From Rotaria sordida (Eukaryota > Rotifera > Eurotatoria > Philodinida > Philodinidae): 64,000 bases of DNA. Below the pieces are notes generated by a model. That model had not been told where the DNA came from, searched no databases, and saw nothing but the letters and a program-made list of their open reading frames with translations. The stretch lies in NCBI GenBank assembly GCA_905250125.1, contig CAJNOL010000209.1:124001-188000 (forward strand). Direction: 5' to 3'. Both the position numbers and the translations under genes were made by a program. Shown here piece after piece: positions 33,401 through 45,200 of this stretch. How positions within the stretch are numbered: the first letter of the stretch is position 1; the number at the start of each line of letters is the position of its first letter.

Positions 33401-36182
33401 AAACTCTCCCCACACTTTGATTTTATGATCCTTATGGCTATGTAAGGGCATCCATTCTTTTGGAACACTTCTAGTTTGTATGTAGGAGACACTTCAGATC
33501 GAAATTCTGTACTTTGAGTGTTTGGTAAATCTCTTGTTATAAGAGATAAGCCTAGTAAAAATGCTCATAACTGAGGAAGAAAGATCTGTGAGTCCTTATC
33601 CTATTACACCTTTTCTAGTCTCACTGGGTTCTACGCATTTGAAAAATATGGGTGTAAAAACTTTGAATCACTTGCAGCGGTTTCTTCGTAAGAGAAAATC
33701 AATTACTTTATCTGTATTAATTCCAATTAAACTTCGTGTACGAATATTTAATTGATTAAATACTTGTAACATGTTCTAGAACGAAAATCGTTTAGAAAAA
33801 AAAAATTAATTTCTTATCTTTCTCTCACTTCAATCTGAGCAACTAATTCTCGAGTTGGTGCAAGAATAATTGCAAATGGTGCATTTTCCACTTGTATTAT
33901 ACGATTTGATGATTTCCAATGAAGAAGTGATTCAATAAGAGGTACAAGATATGCTAATGTTTTTCCACCACCTTTTCAAAAATAAAAAAGAAACAAATTT
34001 ATTTAAAATAATTGTAAAATGTTTTTTTTTAATTTTTTAACCAGTTTCAGCTGCTACAATCATATGACGACCTTTTCGTAGTTCTGGAATAACACGTGAT
34101 TGAGTTGAAGTAGGATTCTGAATATTGGCTTTTTTAAGCATTTCTATAAGTTCTGGTTTACAATCAAGTTGTTCAAATGTTTGAACAGTTGATTGAGTCC
34201 ATGATGGATTTTTAAAATGATGATCAATAGTAAAAAAATCACCTTTTGATAATCGATGTTGCCAAGCACCGGAAGCGACATTTTTTTCAGTCATATGCCG
34301 ATATTGACGGCCTTAAAAAAAAAAGAACATTTTTTCCTATTAAAAAGAAACATATGATCTTATATTTTTCTATGTTTATAACAATCATAGCAAAGCAAAA
34401 TGAATCTAAAAATATCGCTGTTTAAAATTCCACGTAATTCATCGGGAGTTTTTTCAATCGAATATGTGAACAAGGTTAAAATAAATTAAGTGTTGCCTAG
34501 TGGCAGATTCAATAGCCCGATATGTTCTCTACCGTTAATAGTAGCTGTAACTCTGAATAGCAGGCCAGCATGACACAGAATTCCTGTGTTCAGCTGCTTG
34601 AGCTCTTCACTATATACTAGCTACAAAAGCAGGTGTACGTAACATCGTAGTCAGCATGCTATCAGATGAATGATCCGAGCTAAACAGCCATTAGTGACTT
34701 GTACGAGGTTATTCCATGGTTGATGGCATTGAAGTTTGAGCACAGTACTTTGTGATCACGTACTGAATAACGACGCTACTCAGCCATGATGGCCGCAGAT
34801 ATTCCAACTTCCCATAGATCATGACAGATATCTTAGCAACGACAAATCACAGATGCGACAAACATCCCTAGCAGTGCTTTCCTCTCACACAGTGTGCATT
34901 TTTCGCACGCCAGATGGACATGCGAATTTCTACGCTCAGAAATGATTAGATATGATGCAGAAAAACATTTTTTGAGAAGAAAAGTTTTTCGACAGAATGT
35001 TTTTGTATTATATATCATTCGATGCAGTTTATTGTGCTGATTCCGAGCATACTATTTTTGACGATAAAATATTTTTTCAAACTCAAAAATATTCAAAAAT
35101 CTAGATATTTTAGAAGCTCACTATGCAGTCCGGCAATGTTTGCGCTAACGGAGATTAGAGGTAGTAGATAGAAGAACATTCTAGCAAATTTTGGAAAATG
35201 GATTGCTCGCTTTACGGAACTAGCAGTTCGGATGACACTATGGAGAAAAAGTATTATTATTTTTTCTCATAAGTTAAACATGCAAATTGAAACATCTTTT
35301 TTTAGCATTGTATAAAGTTCAATTTGGAGAGTCAGAAAATGATATTTGATTTGTTTGTCGAATAGTTCAATTTTGTCAGATATCAATTTTCCTGATGACA
35401 TCCAGATTCTCAGACTAACTTGTTTTTGAATTGCTTGGATGGTTGTAACAAAGTTATCTGTATCATTAGAGAGACAAGATTTTGAAGTATATTTAAATCT
35501 TGAAAAAGCTCAATTTTCATTTTTAGTTAAATGTCCGCGTAGATGCATACTGCTCCCCCCTCCTCCTCTGCACTATAGACTGTGACAGATGTTGCTGATA
35601 TACGATTAAAGATCGTTTATGAACTACTTCCTTATTACATTTCTCGAGGATTAAGTACAAAGGTGTTGAACGAACGTCCGTCAAAATGGATACCATAAAA
35701 CAATCTCCCTGTTATTAGCAAGAGCAGCTACATTGTGCTTCAGATTTTAATCCTGCAGAGATTGTTCTAACAGCTTTTTTGCAAGAATTCATTAGTTATA
35801 AATTACCTGGATAATGATTAAATCCAGAACGTTTACAAGCGATTACTGGTGATTGTGATCGATCCTATAAAAAAAAGTTTATATATATGAGTGATATCCA
35901 TATAGATAAACTTACTCCAGATGGATCTTCTTCTTGTTCTTTTTTATAGATTTTCTTAGCTCGTTGTCGTTCAATATTTTTAATCATTGAATGTGGTACT
36001 GTTATTTGATTATTTGTTTCAATAGGATTCTATTTTATATTAATTAATTTTGAAAAATAAAATAAAATAAAGATATATTTATTTTTTAAACTTACAATAC
36101 GATATGATGCTAAATTGATTAAAAATGCTTGATTATGATTTTTTATTAAAGCAGAAAATAATCGTCGATAACAGACAATCAT
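30482..36182 (-). CDS. DDX28: DEAD-box RNA helicase, DDX28-like (probably mitochondrial)
   Basis: Fourteen exons in phase: 36096-36182, 35916-36029, 35807-35864, 34042-34311, 33829-33971, 33707-33775, 33081-33159, 32903-33030, 32732-32854, 32580-32676, 32376-32527, 30910-31002, 30701-30853, 30482-30643, giving about 575 aa. Helicase motifs are complete and ordered: Q-motif area PTSTQSRVIPE, motif I AAETGGGKT, Ia APTRELVAQI, STPG, motif II VDEADTLLD, motif III SAT, LIFCNKTKT, ATDIISRGVD, and motif VI HRTGRVGRIG. The DEADTLLD box and overall spacing fit DDX28, a mitoribosome large-subunit assembly helicase. The N terminus (MIVCYRRLFSALIKNHNQ) is basic and hydrophobic like a mitochondrial presequence. 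Three introns carry insertions (31003-32375 mariner, 33160-33706 palindrome, 34312-35806 shared repeat). The 3' end converges on ARMC9, with only 44 bp between stops. Confidence 0.93.
31063..32083 (-). mobile_element. Degenerate mariner-family transposon within a DDX28 intron
   Basis: The ends are inverted: the left has GGATTGTAATATAAGTTCTG then AGAAT, and the right in reverse complement has GGGTTGTAACACAAATTCTG then AGAAT. Minus-strand fragments give a mariner transposase in three frames. There is a helix-turn-helix part (SGRPMEFDDETLEILFY, NPRQTTRELAMQLNCSP), a first catalytic segment (GRIITRDEKCFCYVNFRC), and a second catalytic segment (NNIIFLHDNGRPYVANL) followed by HAPYVLEIKSDLISLF in place of the usual HPPYSPDLAPSD. 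The frame shifts and stops make it inactive. The intron remains GT-AG bounded (31003-32375), so the host gene should still splice it out. Confidence 0.88.
33203..33690. repeat. Palindromic insertion (~490 bp) in a DDX28 intron
   Basis: The left arm has AAGGAAACTGCTTCAAGTGA, CAGTGAGACTAGAAAA, AACTCACAGGTCTTTCTT, CTAAGCTTATC and GAAATTTACCGAAAACTC. The right arm has the same blocks in reverse complement, ending AATCACTTGCAGCGGTTTC. The centre is near 33440. It fills most of the 547-bp intron between exons 6 and 7 of the helicase. Termini resemble the insertion at 24950-25333. Non-coding. Confidence 0.8.
34490..35480. repeat. Dispersed repeat, copy A (inverted partner at 50690-51320)
   Basis: Positions about 34855-35480 match, in reverse complement, the sequence at 50690-51320. 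Shared blocks in order are CACAGTGTGCAT, CGCTCAGAAATGATT, TATATATCATT, GCAGTTTA, a TAGCGCAAACATT-type block, GAACTAG and ATTTTCCTGATGA. Left of it, at about 34493, is TGCCTAGTGGCAGATTCA, which also occurs inverted at about 44980 inside a NO VEIN-like intron. No protein is recognisable. This accounts for most of the 1.5-kb DDX28 intron 3. Confidence 0.6.
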
Positions 36183-36265
36183 CTTCAAAATAAATAAAAA
36201 ATTTTTAAGAAGTTTTTTTTTTTGTTTCTTTTATTTCTTTTTATTTTAACAAAAAACAAAAAATA

Positions 36266-39200
36266 TCAAATTAACAAAAACAATTCTAAATCATGTTTAC
36301 GTAATTTTTCTTCAAGATTTTCTACAATATGTAATTTAACTTTTTTTAATTGACCAGTATTATAAACACGATAGATTTGAAAATGTTGATTTATATCTGA
36401 CAATGAACAACAATATTGTAATTCATTATATGTTATTGGTATTAATTGACGATTATTACTTAAAGTACTTTTTACTTCAATATAAATTATTAGTTTTGAT
36501 TTAAGATTTTTTATAATAAAATCATAGGGTTTTCCTTGTTCAAATTTTTCATTAAGCCATATGATTTCAATTTCATTCAATTGAATTTTATCATGATATT
36601 TAGCATGAAGATATTCATTAACCCATTGTTCACCTGAAAAAATTTAATTTTAGATAGATATAAATGAGGAAAAAAAATATATATATATATATATTTACCC
36701 CATCGACCAATTTTTTCCAATGATTCTTTATTAGAACCAATTATTGAATCTCGATTATCAAGTACTTGATGGGTGAGATCTTCAATATTAACATGTTTAG
36801 TGTGTTTTTCAATAGTTTCACAAGGCGTATCAATAATTACTGACAAGGCACCGGTACGAATATTATCAAGTCGAGGAATCGAATCTTCTGTAAAGAAAAT
36901 GATATAAAATGTTATTTAAAATGTTAAATAAAAAGTCGAAGCATATAACTTTTAAAGAAGGCAGCTGAGAAAAAGACTTTATAACTTTTGAACAAAAAGT
37001 CGTATCGGTCTGTGGTTTTCATCATTTAATAGAGGATGGTGTCGGGTACAACCCTATGTATACGGAGGGTATTTTTCCAAAGTAGTGAATTTTCCAGAAA
37101 AGTTAGTCTTACATGTACTCGCTCTCATAAAAAAAACTCTAGCATCTCAAAAAAAGCAAACTATCGAAGTTGCTTAGATACCATTTTGAAGAGAACGATT
37201 CAGGCTACAAAACTAGCGAAAAAAAACTTTCCAGGAAAATTCACAAATTTTCCTCTAATTTTGCCTACTAAAATTAGCTTGAAAAAGTACTTTATTAAAA
37301 CACCTCCCTTCCTTACATAGAGTTGTGCCTGACGCTGTCCTCTATTGAATGGTGAAAACTGCAAGTCGCTATGACTTTTCGTTTAAGAGTTAGAAGTAAT
37401 TTTTTCTGTCAGCTGTCTTCTTTAAAAATTTCGATACTAGTTGCGCGTGCTCGTATCTAGTCGCTAGTTATTACAAAAATTTCGGTCCGAACCAAAAGTC
37501 ATACACGACTTCCGGCGCAGGTTCCAATTCCTCTTATTACCTTCGCTAAAAACCAAAAATCATAAAAAAGTTCGTATACTCCATAGTCCTTAGTACAATA
37601 GCGTAATCCATCGAATATGAGTACATACTCATACTAACTCACTCTTGATGTTGTGGATTTCTAAATAGGTTATTCAATAACCTAACCACTGAATATGTAG
37701 AAACCTTTTTTGTAAAAAGCAATATACTTTTAATAGTGTCATTTGGAACTGAGCCGTGCAGTGTAAACTAGTCTGGCGGGCTAGGCTCGAATTCATAGAC
37801 GTCGAGCCTGCCAGACATTAGCAATTCTTAAACGGGACTATCAAAAAGTGGTTCGATTTCGAAGCCTGCTATTTGATCTCTTTAAATAGACGATCATCTA
37901 AGACTATCGAATTTGGAGATTATAAAAATAATAATCAATATGTTTTGATGAGAAAAATGAACATTAGAACATGAGAAAATATAATAGTCAAAGAATATAT
38001 GAGAATAACTGTTTGACGATAAACTTTATTCATTGTATTTAAATTATTTATTCTTTACCGGAAGCACTTTGATGTTCAATAGATGAATTGGTAGTAATCG
38101 CGGAAGTTTCAGATGGATGTTTTTTTAATTCTTGTCGTCTTTTTTGTTTATAAGCACGATATTGTTCTTGATTTTGAGCAACATTTTCAAGTAACATTCG
38201 AACTTTATTTTCATCTAAATATGATTATTTTTATTATATTATCTTAAAAAAAGAATTTTTCTTTCTTTAAATACCAATATTTGGTTCAATATGTTTTGAT
38301 ATTGATAGTATTTGCCATGGAATATCATCTGAATCTTTAAAATTTAAATCAAAATTTTGATATTTAGCAAACATTTCAAGATTATTTTCTTCTTCATTAT
38401 ATAATAAATTCATAAAATTGCCAAGTGAACGTATTAAATCATCATTATGATAAGGTAGAAATATTCGAGCAAATGAATGAAATATATTTCGATAATATTT
38501 TGATTGTTGTGTCCATTCATGATGAATATAAAAAATCTTATGATTTTTATCATAATATGATTTTTCTTCTTGAATTATACAAATAGATGAATCAAATTTA
38601 AATCGATAAATTAATTGAAGATAATCAACAATTTTAAATTGTATATTCATAAGTAATGATGACATATTTATTGATTTTGTCCATTGATATGCATCAAAAA
38701 ATTCTGAACGAGATTTCATAAATAATTGTATATATGGAATAAGTGGTGAAAGTAAATTTTGAATAAAAATTCCATTCGATGGATTTTCAATAATATGTTC
38801 AATTGTAATTGATGATGAAAGAGATTTTATATCACACATATTAAAAAATATTAAAGCTAGAGGAACAAAAAAAAAAACCAATAATAAAAATAATAATTAT
38901 TTAGTCATTCATTTATGTACCTTCTGATGATGATATATCAATTAATGGAATATTTTTCATATGAATAAATAATTCTCCAATATCATTAATATCAGATATC
39001 AATGGATTATCATTCAACGAAACCCAACGATGATCTCTTGTAGGAAAAATTGATTTATGAAATAGTTTATCTAAATTAAATTTCATGAGAAGAAGAATTA
39101 TTCATTTTGAATATATATTGATGGTTCATAGGACTTATTGCCTGGCGAGGTTTTTTTTTCACAGAAAAAATATAAAAATTGGTTCATCAACAAGATGAGA

Positions 39201-42200
39201 AAGAAATATTACTGTATCAACCAACGATCTTTCTTTCAAATTCAACAAGTGTAATAATTTTTCAATCTACTTAGTCTTATGTATTGTGACTGACATTTTT
39301 TTGTAAATAATGAATATCTGAAGTATATTTCAATAAACAAAATATATGATTATGATATAGACGAACACCATCTATGAATGCAATCAGTACAAATCTCTAT
39401 AATCAATATCAAAGAGGCACTCACATTGTCGATTTCGATAGGTTTTCGCCAATATTGACGAAAGTACATGGGTACACTAGCGAAAGTCCTATTCACGAAC
39501 TTCGGACAGTAAATCGTGTGCTCGTCTATTAATAACTTATTAATTGATATTTGTAAAAGATGCGAACACTCCCCAGTTCTGGAATTGATACTATCAGCTC
39601 GCTGAGCTCAATCCACTGGTAGTATCAGTTCGTGCTTTGAAGGTATTCGCATCTTTTACAAATACTCCCTCTATTAATCTACTCTTAATCATAAGATAAA
39701 ATCTGTAGCGACAGATCTTGTAAAGCAGTTTTTCGTGAAACATGATATAAAAGAAATATCGAAATATAGAAGGAAAAATTTGGACCATCCCTAATTCTTA
39801 CTTTGTAAATCTTGTTTTTCTGTGAAATTATTCGATTGTTCACATAATTTTCCAATAGTTTTAAAAATTAAAAGTGCATCTTGAATAGTATTTTCTGTTG
39901 TTTCAAGTGATGAGATATGAACTTAAATAAAAAGAAAAATATCATGTTAATTTCAATTAAATAATTTATAAAATTCATACCTAATAAATTAATATATTCT
40001 TCAATTGTTGGATTCAATGGAATAGAAAATGTATCAAGAAAAATTGATTTTTGTTCAGTATAATAAGATTCGAGTAAATAATGATTAATTGTTTTCAAAC
40101 ACGAAGAATATTTAACAAAAAGATTCGTTGAATCATACCAACAAACTTCAGATATACTAACAAATTTACCACGAACAATGCTTGTACAATCTACTGATGA
40201 TAATGATGAAATTGGTACAAAAAAAATTGATTTATTATTAATTAATTCTCGTAATTCATTAATACTCATATTTTCATAGATATATTCATAAATATTATGC
40301 ATATGAGAAATTGAAGTATAAAAAATTGAATTCTTACACCAATTAAGTAACATAGAAATAACATCAGTTAATGTTATATGTTCAATAAGACCAATATCAT
40401 TTGCAAATGATGAATTAAAATTAATATCAATATCAATATCAATATATTGAACATGTTGTCCAAAAAGTTGTTCAATTTGTTTTGTTTTTAAATAAATATT
40501 ATTTGGTTTATCTAATTTATAAATTTGATTTAATTCAATATGTTCATTATAAGAATAAAATATTTGAATTGTTGGTATCCATATAGATTCTTTTAAATGA
40601 TTTAAAAATAATTCATTATTATGACATCTTGTATAAGTTTCTTGTAATGCTAAAAAAAGTTTTTTATTCATTGATATTGATTGAATTTGAATTAATGAAT
40701 TAAATTGTTTATATGTTGAATTTTGAATTGGAAATAAAAAATTTGAAATACCTAATTCAGAAAAAAATTCATGCAATTTTTTACGATAATTTAATGATGA
40801 ATTTTCAGGAATATATTCATCACTAATTAATATCCAATTATATGTATTGAAATCTTTGGATAAATCATATGGATTACCATATTTTGGTGTAAAATAAATT
40901 GAATCATGTATGGGTTGTTTAAAATTATCATTTGTTAATAATTGAACAATTGATTTTAATTGAGTCATATCAATATAATGATTCTAGAAAACATTTTTTT
41001 TTTAGACAATAATAAATTTGTTCATAGAGATATTAGTCAACTTCATTTCATTCAAATCAAATATATTCGTCTCATGTCAACTACGAAAAATAATTCTTAA
41101 TATTTTTTTCATTCGAGTAGTAAAAAATGCTTTACTTGTTATGTTTTATTTATACAATGGTATCAAAAGGTTGATCGTATGACAAAAGAAAGCTGTTAAT
41201 AGAATTCGTGTGGGATTAAAATGTGAAACATGATATAACTGCTCTTGTCAATCACAGAGAGATTGTTTTATTCAATCTATTTTGACATATATTTCTTCAT
41301 CACCCTTTACTTAATATTTCAGAAATGCAATAAGTAGTTCATATATTAGAACAAGACAGTATTGATATACGATCTGCAGGAAGCTGCAGGTCCTTTCAGA
41401 TCTGGATCCGGACCCAATTGGATCCAGGCCCAAAGTTTTATTTTTTTGTCGGATCCGAGTCCAACCTTTTATTTTTTGTTGGACCGGATTACATGTTTTT
41501 GTGGACCCGCTGCTCCCTAGATGAGAAGTACAGCAACAAGATATAACTGTATGGTGAATTTTTCCTCTGAGAATAACGAATAAATAGCTAAAACCTTAAT
41601 CCTTTACTTGTTCATGTGCACGAAGGGTGCCAGGTATTAATGGAAAAAAACCTTCAATTTGGACTCAGTCGGATCTGAGTCCACAAAAACGTGAATCCAA
41701 AGTAGATATAAAGGATTAATATTTATTATATTTATAGTCTTACCTGTTTTGACCATAGATCAAAAATATACATAACATAAGCAATAAGAGTTTCAGATGA
41801 TTTATTTTTCCATAAATATTCATTTTCAAAAATTGGATATATATGTTGTTCACAAATAGCTCGATGTGTTAAATGTTGTATTCCAAGTCGTTCAAGTAAT
41901 GTTTGTATTTGAATTATTTCAATTGAATTTTTTTCTAAATTCATCCATAATTCTTCATTGATAATCATTAAATCATTTTCAATTAATTTTGGTAATTGAA
42001 TATTTTTCGATGGAAAAAAAATAATTTGTTTAATATGATTTAATGAAATAAATTCTTGATAATTTTTTAATGGAAATATTTTTAATGATTGAATATGTTT
42101 TAAAACTTTTTGTTCATCATTTAAAGAAAGTTCATTTAAACATCGATATAAACAACAAAACCATTTTGATAGAATTTTTTTATTTTCAATTGTTATTTCT

Positions 42201-45200
42201 TTAGTAAATATTTGTTTAATAAAATCAATTAATTCATTATGACCAAGACGATGTACACCAAGTTCATATAATTGTTTTTCATGTTCATATAAATCATCTT
42301 TTAAATAATATAAATTAAGATGATTATATAAAAGTTCTGGTGTTAAAATTTCTTTTATAGTTAAATCATTTATAAGTACACATTCATTTGGCATATGTAA
42401 ATTATTATCATTAATAACCGGTAGAAATCGTCGAGAACGTAATAAATGAAGTATTTTTCGACATACAGGTATAAAAAGATTATTACTATAAATTGAAATT
42501 TCATTTGGTAGAAAATAAAGAAATAAACGAAGAGGATCAATAGGTAAAGATGATTGTTCTTGATAAAAAATATCAAGTGATGAAAGAAATATAGATGGAA
42601 TTTCATTAAGAAGAAATTGATTCCATATACTATCACTTAAAATATCTTGTCGTGATGATGGAATCTAAGTCAATTAATTATTTAAAAATTAAGAAAGTAT
42701 ATTAGAAAACTTACTTCAAAATCAGCTTGAATAATAAATGTAAAACCAAACTAAAAAAAATGAAAAACAGAAAGTTTTGGATCGGGAAAGAGGAAAGATT
42801 CCTTTAAATACTGGAATATATTGCGCCTTTAATCTGAACTAAAGTTCAAAATTTATTTAAACCATTGGATTTATCTATTGATAGAATATAATACATTTTA
42901 AAGAGAGTCATAGTTCTGAAGAGTCAACCTTTCGTTCTCGTTCTAACTCTCAGCTAAGTATCTACTTTCAGCCTAATTTCTTTTGTTTAATATAACAAAG
43001 TTTATTGAAAAATCCTGAAAGCTAAGAAAATGTAAATGATATGAATTTCATTAACATATTCACGATTAATACTATTAATTTCAAAATATTTTCTTACCGT
43101 TCTTAATGGTAAATAAGCATATACATCTTGTTTAGTTAATAGAATTTTTTCATTATTATTAATATTATGTAAAGGAAAAGCTAATGCTATTTCAGTTGCT
43201 TCAATAGTATCATCGAAATTTGTTTTAATTTCATTTGGAATAATTAATTGTTTTTTAATAATAAACCATTTTTCAATAATTTGTTCACAATGTATTTCAA
43301 CAATATTTGTATTAGACATATCAATACGTTCATAGATTTGTTTGGAATTTATTAAACGATTATGAATAGTTATTGAACGAAGACGATTTAAAAAAAGTAA
43401 TAATGATGGACGTATATCATGAAAACTTTCTGTTAATGAACGTGATTTATGTTTTTGCATTTCATTTTCTGATTTTAATGGTAAACATATTCGTGTTGTC
43501 CAATTTAAATATTCATTATCTTTAATTTCATTTTCTATCCAATTCGGTAATATATATCCTATTGAATCATTAGATGCATCAAAACAAATTTGGTAACCAT
43601 TAGAATAAATTTCTGGACGATTACTACAAATGACAAAAAAAAAAAAAAACTTTCATAAGTGGATTAACACATTTTTGATCAATTCTTCGATTCTCTCTAT
43701 TAAAAATCAACTTACCAAACAGTAAAAACTGATTTAAAACCAATACCTTTTTGTCCAATATAACCTTGTTTATGTTTACCTTTAGTTGATTTACCAATAT
43801 CACATAATGCTTGAATATTATTTTCTTGAAATCCAATTTCATTATTATATATATTAATTGAATTAGAATCAATAACAAAAACTAAACTAGGTTTTTGAAT
43901 ATATTGATTATCATCAGCATTTTGAATTAATTCAAGTACAAAATGCATATCACTATTATATAATTCTTTTGAAAGACGTTCTAATGATCGACCAATAAGT
44001 AATTTTAATTGATTAGTTAAATATTGACTTTCATTTGAAAGATTTAAACCAATACCAAATTTCTCTCGACGAATACGATCAATTAAATCATAAGGATGAT
44101 TATTATTATTATTATTATTATTATTAGTAGTAGTAGAAAATATTTGTTCAACTTTTGAAACTATTGAAGATGTTACATAACTTGGAATTGACAAAGATAA
44201 ATTTTTTTCTTCTTGAATTTTAATTGATGATTCAATTTTTATTTTATCTATTGACCATTCAGTAAATCCTAATTGTTGTCCTAATTGAATAAATCGTATG
44301 AATATATTTGGATCTTGTTTATTAATTGTTTTCCATAATATTTCACGTATTTTTATTTGACTACCTTCAAGTTTAATTAATGATTGAAAAAAAATTCGTT
44401 CAATAATTGATGAAAGAAGAAGAAATGGTATACGAAGAAAAATATGTATAAGAAAATTATATAATCGATTATCAAGTGTTATAGTCAAGAAAAATGTATG
44501 TACGATATTTGAAAGAAGAGATAATGGAGCATTATTTATTGAACCATATTGAACAAGTATTGAGACAAGATGTCCAGAAGTTAAGATTGGATCATAATTA
44601 TAAAGAGATTCTTTGAATAGTTCAAGTGTAGAATTTGAAGATAATTTAAGAAATGTAACATGATCAACTTCAAGTATTGAAATCATATGTCGAGTGAGAA
44701 ATGCTTTCAAATTACCTAATATTGAACGAAAATGTAAATTCCATTGTGTATCAAAATGAAGATTTCCAAGAAGTGGACATTGATTAATAGCATTTAAAGC
44801 TTGTTGTTCAACATCTAAACAATTTTTATCAATAATTATCTAAGAAAATATTCTTAATCATCTGACATTATATCAAATGAGTTGTTCTAGATTAAACTTT
44901 CAAATATTTTCAATATCAAAAACAACATCCTTTATTCTAATATCGTTAAGGACAGTCAGGAAAGATATCGAACTAGTGAATCTGCCACTAGGCACCACTT
45001 CATACTGTAAGGTAGGGATACTTTTCCATTTCCTTATTCGATGGTACTTTGAGGATTAGAAAGAGAGAATTAGTCATTTTGTAGTTCTTGAAACGTTCTA
45101 CTTTTTAGCTACAATTCAAAGTTTTTTATATCGAAATGTGAACTATAGGAAATATAAATTTCGTTTTTTGAAAATTTTCGAAAATCGCTATTACGTATCA

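Noticed and set aside
37036..37320. 94-codon plus-strand frame within intron 36888-38058 of the NO VEIN-like gene
   Set aside because: No known motif. The intron is probably repeat-derived, but I could not find a second copy in the window.
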